Translations under genes and position numbers: made by a program | Notes under the pieces: generated by a model | Database searches by the model: none | What the model was told of the DNA's origin: nothing | The model's input: the letters and a program-made list of their open reading frames with translations, nothing else | Source: an uncultured Collinsella sp. | Lineage (GTDB): Bacteria; Actinomycetota; Coriobacteriia; Coriobacteriales; Coriobacteriaceae | DNA: 64,000 nucleotides | Assembly: GCA_902494535.1 (NCBI GenBank) | Contig: CABUTO010000006.1 | Coordinates: 8,133-72,132 of the forward strand | Direction: 5' to 3' | Part shown: positions 29,031-38,377 of the stretch, in pieces | Position numbering within the stretch: position 1 is the first letter of the stretch | Layout of the letters: each line of letters starts with the position of its first letter

Positions 29031-30488
29031 CTAACCGATCCAGCTGGCCGAAAGCGGGCCGCTGACGATGACCATGATGATGAGCACGATGAACACGAAC
29101 GCCATCGCGCGGGGAAGCGGGGCACCCGCAGCGACCTCTTCGCTCGGCTCGCCGGGCAGGCAATAGCCCATCCACTTGAGGAACCAGGCAAAGGTGGCGA
29201 CGGTCTCGGCGACCATGATGCACACGAGCACCAGAATCGCGACGTTGCCGGCACCCACAGAAAAGCCGCCGGCGATGATCTGGAACTTCGAGAAGAACGT
29301 GTTCATGGGCGGCACGCCGGCAATGGCGAGCGCCGCGACACCAAAGCCCACGCCCGAGATCGGGTACTTCTTTACGATGCCGCGAAGCTTGGGCAGCATA
29401 CGCGTGCCGAGCGTAAAGGAGAACGAACCGGCGATCAGGAAGAACAGGGTCTTGGCGAAAGCGTGGTTAAAGATGTGGCACACGGCGCCATCAAAAGCCA
29501 GCTGGCTGCCAAAGACCGAAAGGCCCAGACCAAAGAACACATAGGAGAGCTGGGCGATCGTGGAGAAGGCCAGCAGGCGCTTCATGTCCTTTTGCGGCAG
29601 GTACATAAGGAAACCAAAGAGCATGGTGACCATGGCGTCGATAATGGCGACCCAGCCCACGATCTCGGGAATCTCGCCGGCAGAGACGAGTGCGCGCGCG
29701 AACACGCACACGCCGACCTTGACCATCGAGGCACCATGCAGGTAGGCCGAAACAGGCGTCGGCGCTTCCATGGCCGAAGGCAGCCACATGTACATGGGGA
29801 CCTGTGCGGACTTGGCCCAGGCCGCAAACAGCACGAGCAAAAGGACGATAGCCTTGAGCTTGGTGTCGAGGCCGGCAATCGCGGTGATGGCGAAGGTGCC
29901 GGTGTGGGCAAACACGATGGCGGCGCCCAGATACAGGCCGAGCGCACCGATATGCGTGATGATCAGGGCCTTCATGCCGGCCTTCTTGGCCGTAGGCGTC
30001 ATGTAGTAGCTAATGAGGCCCCAAGAGCACGCACCCGTGATCTCAAAGAACACGAGCTGGCCCAAAAGGGTCGAGCTGTACACAAGGCCGGCCATGGCGC
30101 CGATAAAGGTCGCGAGGTACGCGTAGAAGCGACGACGCGGTGCGTCGGGATGCTCACGGTTATTCTCGCTCATATAGGGAATCGAATAGATCACGACAAG
30201 CAGGCCGATACCCACAAAGGCGGGCGCGAGCAGCGTGCTCATGCGATCGAAGGTGAATCCCATAACGAGGGTCTGCCCAAACGAGATCAGGGGGACCTGC
30301 GTGTCGGGCATGCCGGCGCCAGCGAAATTCGCGGCGAGGGCAATGGTGCAGACCGTAGAGACGGCAGCACCCAAAACGCTGAACCACTTGGCGTACGGAC
30401 GGGGGAACAGGGCGACGAGCACCGAGGCCACCATCGGGGCCGCGATAGCGACCAAGCCGAGAAGGGACAGACTGACTGCAAATGACAT
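29031..30488 (-). CDS. hyfD: Hydrogenase-4 subunit HyfD, antiporter-like
   Basis: Polytopic NuoL/M/N-type membrane subunit of 485 aa. The proton-channel segment AAWAKSAQVPMYMWLPSAMEAPTPVSAYLHGASMVK (about residues 220-255) is the family hallmark. It is the second of three antiporter-like subunits in this operon (with hyfB and hyfF), between hyfC and hyfE. Confidence 0.92.
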   Translation of the reverse strand: MSFAVSLSLLGLVAIAAPMVASVLVALFPRPYAKWFSVLGAAVSTVCTIALAANFAGAGMPDTQVPLISFGQTLVMGFTFDRMSTLLAPAFVGIGLLVVIYSIPYMSENNREHPDAPRRRFYAYLATFIGAMAGLVYSSTLLGQLVFFEITGACSWGLISYYMTPTAKKAGMKALIITHIGALGLYLGAAIVFAHTGTFAITAIAGLDTKLKAIVLLLVLFAAWAKSAQVPMYMWLPSAMEAPTPVSAYLHGASMVKVGVCVFARALVSAGEIPEIVGWVAIIDAMVTMLFGFLMYLPQKDMKRLLAFSTIAQLSYVFFGLGLSVFGSQLAFDGAVCHIFNHAFAKTLFFLIAGSFSFTLGTRMLPKLRGIVKKYPISGVGFGVAALAIAGVPPMNTFFSKFQIIAGGFSVGAGNVAILVLVCIMVAETVATFAWFLKWMGYCLPGEPSEEVAAGAPLPRAMAFVFIVLIIMVIVSGPLSASWIG

Positions 30489-30503
30489 TGTTTCTCCCTT
30501 CTC

Positions 30504-31430
30504 CTACACGCCGACGACCACGAAGACAAACGCCAGAACGGCGATGCCCACGACGGCCCAGGTCTGATTGCCAAGCACCTTAAAACGCGAACGCGAGCAG
30601 GAGTTCTCGATCACGCCGCACACGACAAAGTCGATCAGGCACTTCACCAGGAAGATGACTGCGCCCAGAACGGCGGCGGCGCCCACGGTCGCGGGCTCGC
30701 CCCAGGGGACGAAGATCGCGCAGAACCAGGCGACGACCAGGACCTGCTTCATGGACATGGCGAGCTTGGCCATCGCAAGCGACGGGCCGGAAAGCTCGGC
30801 GAGCGGTCCTTCCTGAAGCTCTTGCTCGGCCTCGGCCTGATCAAACGGCAGCTTGCCGAGTTCCATGTAGCAGGCAATCGCAAAGGCGATGCCGGCGAGG
30901 ATCACGGCGACCGGCGCGTCGACGGCGCCCGTCATGATGTGCTGACCCATGGTGGCGATGTCGGTGGAGCCGCACACCAGGGCGGCGGCAAACAGCGCCA
31001 GTAGCATGGACGGCTCGATGAGCACGCTCATGAGCAGCTCGCGGACGCCGCCGATACCGGCGTAGGCGTTGGACGAATCCACACCGCAGAGGGCGAAGAA
31101 GAAGCGGGCGAGCGCCAGGCTGTACATGATGGTGATGGCGTCACCAAAGACCGGGATGGGGCTTTGTGCCGTAAAGAGCGGCAGGCCCATCGCGAGCATA
31201 AAGGCGACGGCGAAGAACAGCGGCGGCATAATGCGCAGCGCAAAGCTCGCGTCCTCGCACTGGGACTCGGGGCGCGCAAAGAGCTTGGCCAGGTCGCGGT
31301 AGTCCTGCATGATGCTGGGGCCGCGACGGTTGTGCATCTTGGCGCGGATCACGCGGCCGAGACCGGAGAAGAACGGCGCGACGGCCATAACGACCACGCC
31401 TTGCAGAACGGCAAGTACGATGTTGTTCAT
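30504..31430 (-). CDS. hyfC: Hydrogenase membrane anchor subunit HyfC/HycD (NuoH-like)
   Basis: NuoH-like subunit (308 aa, about eight helices) that docks the hydrogenase module to the membrane. The SGLGRVIRAKMHNRRGPSIMQDY segment near residue 25 is the conserved quinone-site-like loop of the family, and KLPFDQAEAEQELQEG near 215 is also typical. Confidence 0.93.
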   Translation of the reverse strand: MNNIVLAVLQGVVVMAVAPFFSGLGRVIRAKMHNRRGPSIMQDYRDLAKLFARPESQCEDASFALRIMPPLFFAVAFMLAMGLPLFTAQSPIPVFGDAITIMYSLALARFFFALCGVDSSNAYAGIGGVRELLMSVLIEPSMLLALFAAALVCGSTDIATMGQHIMTGAVDAPVAVILAGIAFAIACYMELGKLPFDQAEAEQELQEGPLAELSGPSLAMAKLAMSMKQVLVVAWFCAIFVPWGEPATVGAAAVLGAVIFLVKCLIDFVVCGVIENSCSRSRFKVLGNQTWAVVGIAVLAFVFVVVGV

Positions 31431-31442
31431 GCTCTCCCCTCC

Positions 31443-33461
31443 TTAACCCATTTGCACGGCGAGCACGAGGAACACCACGAGTGCCGCGACGATGTAGCAG
31501 ATATAGATGCTGTAGTTGCCGCCTTCGAGCTTAGTCGCGAGGTCGGCGAGCTTCTCGACACCCTTATGCGGGGCATCGACGAGAACCTTGTCGGGTACGG
31601 GCTCCACAGCCTCGGCAACACCGGTGAGCTTCTGGAAAAAGTGCGCGATGGACCAGCAGACGTCCGTGCAGCGGTCGCGCAGCGTGTAGAGCGGCTGCAT
31701 AAACCAGGACACCTCGGAGGCAAAGGTCGTGGCCACGACGGGCATATGCTCGTTGGGAGCATAACCGCATGCCCACGGCTGGGACTTCTGCACCTTGCCG
31801 ACGGTCTTGAGCTTGCGATAACCGCAGGCAAGACCGACGAGCACCACGAGCGCAATGGCGATCGCGGGCGTGGAGGTGGCAGCGCCGGAGTACTGGTTCA
31901 TGAGCTCCATGCCCTCGGCGGCAAACACGCCACCGTACGGATGCAGCACAGACGCGGCGACATCGACCAGCACGGGCGCGAGCACGGGAGCGCCAATGCC
32001 CAGCACGACGCAGATGGCCGCGAGCAGGCCCTGCGCAAACACCATGGGGGCGGGAACCTCCTTGGCATTAGCCGCGGCCTCGGAGCGGGGCGCGGAGGCA
32101 AAGGAGACGCCATAGGCCTTGACGAAGCACGTGACGGCCAGTGCGCCGGTAATGGCAAGCGCGACGGCAGCGAACACGGCCACGATCATGACGGCCTTGT
32201 CACCCTGCATAGCGGCATTAAACAGCGACTGGTAGGTAAACCACTCGGACACAAAGCCGTTGAAGGGCGGGATGGCCGAGATGGCAAGCGCGCCAATGAG
32301 GAAGCAGATGGCCGTTGCCGGCATACGACGGAACAGGCCGCCCATCTTCTCCATATTGCGCGTACCCGTGGAGTACAGCAGCGCACCGGCGCCCAAGAAC
32401 AGCTCGCCCTTAAACATCGCGTGGTTAAACGTGTGGTAGAGGGCGGCCATCAGAGCCAGGACGGCGATGCCGACAGAGTTGAGCGCCATGGCGGCCATGG
32501 AAGCGCCGACGCCGAGCAGAATGATGCCGATGTTCTCGACAGAGTGATAGGCCAGCAGGCGCTTGATGTCATGCTCCTGCAGGGCGAAGGCCACGCCGAG
32601 GACCGACGAGATCGCACCGAAGACCATGACCATAAGGCCCCACCAGACCTGAACGCCCGAGGCGGAGAGCAGGTCGAGACCAACCTTGAGGATGCCGAAG
32701 ATACCGATCTTGATCATGCCGCCGGACATGAGGGCAGACACGTTGGACGGCGCCTCGGGATGTGCCTTGGGCAGCCAGCCGTGCAGCGGGATGATACCGG
32801 CCTTGGCGCCAAAGCCAAAGAAGGCGAGCACGAAGCACACGGATGCGACCGCGGGGCTAAACTGCGTGGCGCGGAAATCCGCAAAGGCAAACGAGCCACC
32901 GGCGAAGTTGGTCATGGTGAGGAAGCTCGCCATGATGAGCACAAAGCCCACATGCGCGATCACAAAGTAGAGCCAACCGCCGTGGATGGAGTTCTCGTTC
33001 TCCTCGATCACGACCAGGAAGTACGAGGTCAGCGACATGAGCTCAAAGGCGACCAGGAACCAAAACACGTTATCGGCGGTGATGACGAGCATCATGGACG
33101 CCACGAAGGTGTTAAAGAAGAAGCCGGCGCGGCCCTTTTTGCCCGGGTACTCATCAAAGTAGTTGAGACCGTAGATCGAACCGGCAAACGCGAGCACCGA
33201 GATGAGCGCCACGAACAGACCGGACAGCTGATTGAGCAGCAGCTGGAAATGGGCAAACGGGAAGAACACGATGGTGTCGACCGACGTGACATCGCCCAGC
33301 ACGGCCTGGATACCAGCCACAAACGAAAGCACCGCGGCGACGGCGCCGATAAGGCAGCCGGCGGTCTTGGCGGCGTTATCGGCCTTGATCAGCAGAACCG
33401 AGGCGAGCGCACCGATGCACGAGACGGCAAGCGATGCGATAAACAGCGTCATGCTATCCAT
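31443..33461 (-). CDS. hyfB: Hydrogenase-4 subunit HyfB, antiporter-like
   Basis: Largest membrane subunit (672 aa), of the NuoL type, with about 16 helices. GFGAKAGIIPLHGWLPKAHPEAPSNVSALMSGGMIK near residue 217 is the antiporter core. It overlaps the end of hyfA by 8 nt. It probably takes part in ion pumping with hyfD and hyfF. Confidence 0.92.
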   Translation of the reverse strand: MDSMTLFIASLAVSCIGALASVLLIKADNAAKTAGCLIGAVAAVLSFVAGIQAVLGDVTSVDTIVFFPFAHFQLLLNQLSGLFVALISVLAFAGSIYGLNYFDEYPGKKGRAGFFFNTFVASMMLVITADNVFWFLVAFELMSLTSYFLVVIEENENSIHGGWLYFVIAHVGFVLIMASFLTMTNFAGGSFAFADFRATQFSPAVASVCFVLAFFGFGAKAGIIPLHGWLPKAHPEAPSNVSALMSGGMIKIGIFGILKVGLDLLSASGVQVWWGLMVMVFGAISSVLGVAFALQEHDIKRLLAYHSVENIGIILLGVGASMAAMALNSVGIAVLALMAALYHTFNHAMFKGELFLGAGALLYSTGTRNMEKMGGLFRRMPATAICFLIGALAISAIPPFNGFVSEWFTYQSLFNAAMQGDKAVMIVAVFAAVALAITGALAVTCFVKAYGVSFASAPRSEAAANAKEVPAPMVFAQGLLAAICVVLGIGAPVLAPVLVDVAASVLHPYGGVFAAEGMELMNQYSGAATSTPAIAIALVVLVGLACGYRKLKTVGKVQKSQPWACGYAPNEHMPVVATTFASEVSWFMQPLYTLRDRCTDVCWSIAHFFQKLTGVAEAVEPVPDKVLVDAPHKGVEKLADLATKLEGGNYSIYICYIVAALVVFLVLAVQMG

Positions 33462-34071
33462 TGTTTACGCTCCCTTCTGCTTTCTCGGACAGACCCTGGG
33501 CCACAGCGGTAACGTCGACGGACGGACCGTTTTCGATCGAGCGCAGGCGCTTGGCCTCGTCGAGTTCGCGATCGGCCGCGCCGCCCATGACGGTCAGCGC
33601 CTTGGTGGGGCACGCCGCCACACAATGCGGGCCGTCCGGATCGAAGGCGCACAGGTCGCACTTGACAGCGCAGGTGTACTGGCCGGGAGCCCACGTAAGC
33701 AGGCTGCTCAGGGACTTAGGATACGAAGGCGTCGGGTCGCACATGCCTGCGACACCGGCGATAGACGTGCCATCGGGATGGATGGCTCCGAAGGGGCACG
33801 CGATGGCGCACAGCCTGCACCCGATGCACTCCTGCTCCTTGACGTGGATGCGATCGCCATCGTGCTCGATGGCATTCACCGGGCAAACCTCGGCGCAGGG
33901 GGCACCCTCGCAATGGTGGCAGGCAAGGGCGGCCGAAATACCGCCGGTCTTCACGAGCGCCAGACGCGGCGTATCCTGAAGACCCTGCATCCGGTGGGCG
34001 TCGGCACAGGCGGACTGGCATGTTCCGCAGCCGATGCACCTCTCCGGGTTGATGTCGATGAAGCGGTTCAT
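33454..34071 (-). CDS. hyfA: 4Fe-4S ferredoxin subunit HyfA
   Basis: Electron-transfer protein (205 aa) with four 4Fe-4S cluster motifs: CIGCGTCQSACAD, CHHCEGAPCAEVCP, CIGCRLCAIACP and CDLC ... CVAACP. It would carry electrons between FdhF and the hydrogenase. I chose the ATG at 34071 (MNRFIDINPERC), with AAGGA about 8 nt upstream; a GTG at 34077 is an alternative start. It is the first hyf gene after fdhF, with a hairpin between. Confidence 0.9.
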   Translation of the reverse strand: MNRFIDINPERCIGCGTCQSACADAHRMQGLQDTPRLALVKTGGISAALACHHCEGAPCAEVCPVNAIEHDGDRIHVKEQECIGCRLCAIACPFGAIHPDGTSIAGVAGMCDPTPSYPKSLSSLLTWAPGQYTCAVKCDLCAFDPDGPHCVAACPTKALTVMGGAADRELDEAKRLRSIENGPSVDVTAVAQGLSEKAEGSVNNG

Positions 34072-34093
34072 CCCCACTTCCTTTCAAAATAAC

Positions 34094-34128
34094 GGGCCGG
34101 GCTCCCGAACGTACGGGACGCCCGGCCC
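34094..34128 (-). terminator. Strong hairpin between fdhF and hyfA
   Basis: GGGCCGGG (34094-34101) pairs with CCCGGCCC (34121-34128), and GTTATTTTG follows on the minus strand. The U-tract is imperfect. It may reduce read-through from fdhF into the hyf genes or protect fdhF mRNA. Confidence 0.6.
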
Positions 34129-34149
34129 AAAAAGCCAACGAGAACGGGA

Positions 34150-36372
34150 CTACACGATTTGATTCACGTGCGTCTCGTCGTCGAACTTGGCGGCGCCGGG
34201 CTCAACGTCCTGAGGAGCGGCGGCGTCCACCAGAGCCTGCTTGAGCTCGGTGTACTGACGCTCGACCTCGCCCTCAGCCCAGACCTGGTCGGCGATAGCG
34301 TCGACCTGGCAGGCGGAGAACTTGTCCTCGGGCGTATGCGAGACCGGGTCGACCTTGTGAATGGTCAGCTCGTTGCACTTGCCAATCCACCACTGGTAGG
34401 TCATATAGACCGTGCCCTTGTTGATACGGTCGCTCACGTCGGCGCGGCTGTATACCTGGCCGCGGCGGCTGTGGATCGAGACGATGTCGCCGTTCTTGAT
34501 GCCGCGCGCCTGGGCGTCCGTGGGATTCATGCGGACAAAGCCGGGCTCGTCGGCGAGCAGCGCCAACGTCTTGCAGTTGCCGGTCATCGAGCGGCAGCTG
34601 TAGTGGCCGACCTCGCGGACGGTGCACAGGATGAGCGGGTACTCATCGTCGGGAAGCTCGGAGGGCGCCTCCCAGTCGTGCGCCATCAGGTTGGCGCGGC
34701 CGTCCTTGGTGGTGAACTTGCCACCGGCGAACATGTCGGCCGTGCCGTGGTCGTTCACATCGGTGCTCTTGACGGGCCACTGGGCGTAACCGCCCTCGGG
34801 AGCCATCTTCTCGTAGGTCGCGCCCACAAAGTTGGGGCACAGGCTAATGCACTCGTTCCAGATCTGCTCGGTGTTGTCGTAGTGCATGGGGTAGCCCATG
34901 CGCGTAGACAGGTCCGCGAAGATCTCCCAGTCGTGACGGCACTCGCCCTTGGGCGGAACGGCCGCGTCAAAGTGCTGGAAGCTACGGTCGGATGCGGTAA
35001 AGACACCCTCGTGCTCGCCCCAAGAGGTAGCGGGCAGGATGACGTCGGCGAGCATGGTCGTCTGCGTCATAAAGATGTCCTGGCAAATGAACAGATCCAG
35101 CTCGGAGAGCGTCTTGCGCATACCGGCCGAATCGGGCTCGGTCTGCACCGGGTCCTCGCCGTAGTTGTAGAAGCAGTGCACCTTGCCCTCGTCGACCAGG
35201 TGGCCCAGGTCGGTGAGCTTGTAGCCCTCCTCGAGCGGGAGCTTTTCCTCGGGCACGCCCCAAGCCTTGGCAAACTTGGCACGCACTGCCGGGTCGGTGA
35301 CCTTCTGGTAGCCAGGGTACAGGTTGGGCAGCATGCCCATATCGCAGGAGCCCTGGACGTTATTCTGGCCACGCACGGGCGCGAGGCCGGAATTGGGTTT
35401 GCCGATCTGGCCGGCAACGCAGGCGATGGAGGCGATGGTGTGCACCGTCTTCAGGTTCTGCTTCTGCTGGCATACGCCCATACCCCAGCCAATGATGGCA
35501 GAGGGCTTCGCCGTGGCGTACATCTCGGCAGCTTGGTGGATCAACGCGGGCTCAACACCCGTGATGTCCTGTACGGATTCGGGAGTGTAGTTCTTGATGG
35601 TCTCCCACCACTCGTCAAAGCCGTTCGTGTGCTCGGCGACGAATTCCTTGTCGTAGAGGCCATCGTTGACCAGACAGTTGGCAAAGGCGTTGAGGAACGC
35701 AACATTGCAACCGTTCTTGATCGGAAGGTAGAGATCGGCGATACGCGCGGTTTCGATATGGCGCGGGTCGGCGACGATGATCTTGCAACCCTTTTCTTTG
35801 GCTCGCACGATACGCCTTGCGACGATGGGGTGCGAATCGGCAGGGTTATAGCCGAAGAGGAAAATGCAGCCCGCATCCTCCATACCGGGGATGGAGCATG
35901 ACATGCAACCTGAACCAACCGTGTCCATCAGACCGAGGACAGTAGGGCCGTGTCAAGTACGGGCGCAGTTGTCCACGCTGTGGGTGCCGATGCACGCACG
36001 CGTAAACTTCTGCATGACGTAGTTCGCCTCATTGCCGCCGCCTCGCGAAGAGCCGGTGGTCATGACAGCGTTAGGACCATATTCGTCAATTATGGCCTGC
36101 ATCTTAGATGCGGTGAAATCCAGTGCCTCGTCCCAGCTTACTCGCTCAAGATCCGCGCCCTTGGTGCGGCGGATCATCGGGTGCAGTACGCGAGGAGTCA
36201 AGATCTTGGTGTCGTTGATGAAGTCGTAGCCGCTCATGCCCTTAAGGCACAGCTCGCTCTGGTTGGTGATGCCGTTGAGCGGCTCGGTACCCACGACCTG
36301 GCCGTTTTGGACCAAGAGGTTAAACTGGCAACCGGCGCCGCAGTACGGGCAGATCACTTTATGCTTCTCCAT
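34150..36372 (-). CDS. fdhF: Formate dehydrogenase H, selenoprotein (Sec140)
   Basis: Catalytic subunit of formate hydrogenlyase, oxidising formate to CO2 at a Mo-bis-MGD centre. An in-frame TGA at 35953-35955 encodes Sec in DNCART-U-HGPTV, codon 140 from the ATG at 36372, the same position as Sec140 of E. coli FdhF. The 4Fe-4S site is CPYCGAGC near residue 9. A SECIS-like hairpin lies just after the TGA. Full length 740 aa, ending at 34150 with a TAG. The ATG at 36372 follows AAGGAGGG. Confidence 0.97.
35922..35955 (-). promoter_or_regulatory. SECIS hairpin of fdhF
   Basis: On the minus strand TGTCC (35941-35937) pairs with GGACA (35926-35922), enclosing TCGGTCTGAT, starting 11 nt after the TGA. 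The loop holds GGTCT, as in the E. coli fdhF SECIS loop AGGUCU. SelB would bind it to insert Sec at codon 140. Confidence 0.85.
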
Positions 36373-36446
36373 GACACCCTCCTTCCTTTCTCTGCTACCG
36401 AATGCTCGGTACTTATTTGACAATCATTGGGCCTGTCGTCCGACGC

Positions 36447-36965
36447 TTACGCCTCGTTTTCGATGGTGGCGCGGGCACGCTCGGCAGTCAGTTCTGCCAG
36501 ACGCTCCTCGTCCACCAGGGTGAGGCCCTTGGTCGGGCACGCCTCGGCACACGCCGGACCGCCGGGACGGTCCACGCACAGGTCGCACTTGAGCACGAAG
36601 CTCTTGGTCTGCGAACCCACGCGAACGTCGCCCATCAAGACCGGAACCTGCGTGGTCGCCACGCTCACGGCGCCAAAGGGGCATGCCATGACGCAGCTCT
36701 TGCAGCCGATGCAGTTGTCCTCGTTGACGCCGATGCGATGGTTCTTTGGATCAAAGAACAAGGCGCCCGTAGGACAGGCCTTCGCACACGGAGCGTCCTC
36801 GCAGTGGTGACATGCCACCGGCGCGGAGATCTCGTAGGTGCGCGTTACGCGCAAGCGAGGTGCGGCGATGTTGCCGGGAATATCGTGTGCCTCGATGCAC
36901 GCCGCCATACAGGTTTGGCACCCAATGCAGCGTGAAGAATCAGCCACGACTCGTTTATTGCCCAT
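36447..36965 (-). CDS. hydN: Electron transport protein HydN
   Basis: Ferredoxin (172 aa) with four 4Fe-4S motifs (CIGCQTCMAAC, CHHCEDAPCAKACP, CIGCKSCVMACP, and CDLC ... CAEACP) that pairs with FdhF. It is the first gene of the fdhF-hyf block, 75 nt upstream of the fdhF start region. I chose the ATG at 36965 (MGNKRVVADSS) because GGAGGGAG precedes it. A GTG at 37073 with GGAGG would add 36 residues that look non-conserved. Confidence 0.9.
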   Translation of the reverse strand: MGNKRVVADSSRCIGCQTCMAACIEAHDIPGNIAAPRLRVTRTYEISAPVACHHCEDAPCAKACPTGALFFDPKNHRIGVNEDNCIGCKSCVMACPFGAVSVATTQVPVLMGDVRVGSQTKSFVLKCDLCVDRPGGPACAEACPTKGLTLVDEERLAELTAERARATIENEA

Positions 36966-37143
36966 GTTGTTCACTCCCTCCTGAATCCCATGCCGGAGAG
37001 ACCCTGCCGACGTTGCCCCGGACCGCCCGTGGTCCGGCATCGGCGTATCGAGTGCATGCGGCGAAACAGGCACTTCGATAGAATTCCTCCAACGATATAC
37101 AGGTTAAATATACGCAGTTGCAGGGGGCAAACTTGAGCATAGG

Positions 37144-37169
37144 CCCTGCAATACGGGTGTATTGCAGGG
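37144..37169. promoter_or_regulatory. Perfect hairpin upstream of hydN
   Basis: CCCTGCAATAC (37144-37154) and GTATTGCAGGG (37159-37169), perfect 11-bp arms around GGGT. It lies 180 nt upstream of hydN and 225 nt before the antitoxin gene. On the plus strand GTTTTGG follows. It may be an operator or a terminator. Confidence 0.5.
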
Positions 37170-37210
37170 GTTTTGGCAGGTTGGAATTATTCTCTAGAAG
37201 CTATAAAGGT

Positions 37211-37382
37211 GAGTGTATTACATGCGTACATCCAGGGGAGATTTCACGCTCGTTTATAAAGGATGTAATACGTTTGATATATATTTCGCGCTCATTAACT
37301 TGAGTGCAATAAAGCAGTGGTTATAAGATTGGCTATTATTAGTCAATGTTGTATTTGACCATTCATATTGCACGCTCATTAA
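37211..37382. promoter_or_regulatory. Array of five GAGYG-type sites in the hydN/antitoxin divergent region
   Basis: GAGTGTATTAC (plus, 37211), GAGCGTGAAAT (minus, 37251 leftward), GAGCGCGAAAT (minus, 37293 leftward), GAGTGCAATAA (plus, 37302) and GAGCGTGCAATAT (minus, 37376 leftward). They lie in AT-rich DNA between the hydN start and the antitoxin start. GTATTACAT/ATGTAATAC (37214-37222 and 37263-37271) is also inverted. The region 36966-37394 holds no gene I can support. Confidence 0.5.
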
Positions 37383-37394
37383 GGGAGGCCAGTG

Positions 37395-37718
37395 ATGTCA
37401 TCGACTCAAAAACGAGCCATCCTGCAGGTGCGCATTCGCGAGGAAGACAAGCAGCATGCCGAGCGTCTCTACGACGCCATGGGCACATCGCTCGCCGAGG
37501 CTGTCCGTCTATTTGTCGCGCAGAGTATTTTGATGCGCAAGCTCCCCTTTCAGCCGGTCGCCGTGCGCTCCAAGGACGGCACGGCCGCCTATGGACTGCT
37601 CAAAGCATATGGGGACCCCAATCGCCGCTCCGAGGAGCGCAATGCCTGGATTGAATACCTAGCCACAGAAAGCGACGAGTCGGTTTTGGGTCCCGAGGAA
37701 GTAGATATCCATGAGTAG
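37395..37718 (+). CDS. RelB/DinJ-type antitoxin
   Basis: A 107-aa ribbon-helix-helix antitoxin. ILQVRIREEDKQ (about residues 9-20) is the DNA-binding strand and helix, and SLAEAVRLFVAQ (about 32-43) is the RelB/DinJ helix. It would bind and silence the PIN protein encoded next and its own promoter. I chose the ATG at 37395 with GGGAGG 6 nt upstream. It overlaps the toxin gene by 8 nt. The GAGYG array lies just upstream. Confidence 0.8.
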   Translation: MSSTQKRAILQVRIREEDKQHAERLYDAMGTSLAEAVRLFVAQSILMRKLPFQPVAVRSKDGTAAYGLLKAYGDPNRRSEERNAWIEYLATESDESVLGPEEVDIHE

Positions 37719-38166
37719 CACCATCATCGACGAGACCGTCATCCTTCGCTACCTGCTTGACGACGACGAGGTCCTGTCACCGCGCGCCGCCAAGGTCATC
37801 GCCACGCGCACCGCACGTGTCTACCCCGAAATCATCACGCGCGTCGTGGTCACGCTGCGCGACGTCTATAAGGTTCCCCGCGTTGAAATTGCTGCGGCCA
37901 TGAAAAGGTTGCTCGATGACGTCATGGTCGACGAGCCCACCGTTGTCGCCCTTGCCGTCAAACTCTTTGGCAAGACCCATATGGACTTTACCGACTGCCT
38001 CCTCGCAGCCTGAACCGCCATCTACAACGATGATGTCGTGAGCTTTGGCAAGCCCATCATCCAAGGCATGATCGATTACCGCCGCAAGCGCCAAACCGCT
38101 GTCGAAGCCCGCAGCCACAGCACCGACTCCACCATCGACAAGCTCCGCCACCAATCCCGCCACTAA
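37711..38166 (+). pseudogene. PIN-domain toxin, interrupted by an in-frame TGA
   Basis: The start MSSTIIDETVILRYLL matches a PIN domain with its first acidic site (D7), and MDFTDCLLAA carries the third. The frame then meets TGA at 38011-38013 and stays open for 50 codons to TAA at 38164. The downstream part continues in PIN style (AIYNDDVVSFGKPI), but the usual last Asp of SFDxxI is Gly. A mutated Trp codon in a decayed toxin is the simplest reading. Selenocysteine is less likely, as no good SECIS follows. Confidence 0.6.
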
Positions 38167-38211
38167 CCGACAGGCAACGGCATCGCCCGCCCCTCAGCCC
38201 CATCCCCTCCT

Positions 38212-38281
38212 AAGTTGCGGTGAAATAGTTCTTAAATGGCCATCAAAAGCCTAAAAACAGGAACTATTTCATCGCGGCGTT
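38212..38281. repeat. Palindromic repeat, family R1 copy c (degenerate)
   Basis: AAGTTGCGGTGAAATAGTTC (38212-38231) faces GAACTATTTCATCGCGGCG (from 38261). The right arm has diverged (ATCGCGGCG for ACCGCAACT). Confidence 0.6.
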
Positions 38282-38326
38282 GTGGGCGTGGGGCGGCATC
38301 GATTCCCGTCACCACGCGCACTTATG

Positions 38327-38364
38327 AAAACGGCTCTGGCACTAAAAGGAGCCAAAGCCGTTAA
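38327..38364 (-). terminator. Terminator of the tRNA-Pro/tRNA-Gly transcript
   Basis: AACGGCT pairs with AGCCGTT with further GGC/GCC pairing, enclosing TTTTAGT. TTTTCAT follows on the minus strand, 14 nt after tRNA-Gly. Confidence 0.7.
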
Positions 38365-38377
38365 AACTATCCTATGG

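Noticed and set aside
24422..29065. A 1547-codon open frame on the plus strand across the hyf genes
   Set aside because: It is antisense to well-identified genes and has the composition expected from reading GC-rich codons backwards. The same holds for the long plus-strand frames over valS (1983-4988), tig (7259-8617), the Mo hydroxylase (8861-10918) and hyfB (31164-33512).
37073..37083. Longer HydN starting at GTG 37073
   Set aside because: GGAGG lies 11 nt upstream, but the 36 extra residues look unlike ferredoxin sequence and the ATG at 36965 has its own GGAGGGAG.
38011..38013. Selenocysteine codon in the PIN toxin
   Set aside because: Only a weak 4-bp hairpin follows, and the downstream part has lost an active-site Asp. 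A nonsense mutation is simpler.
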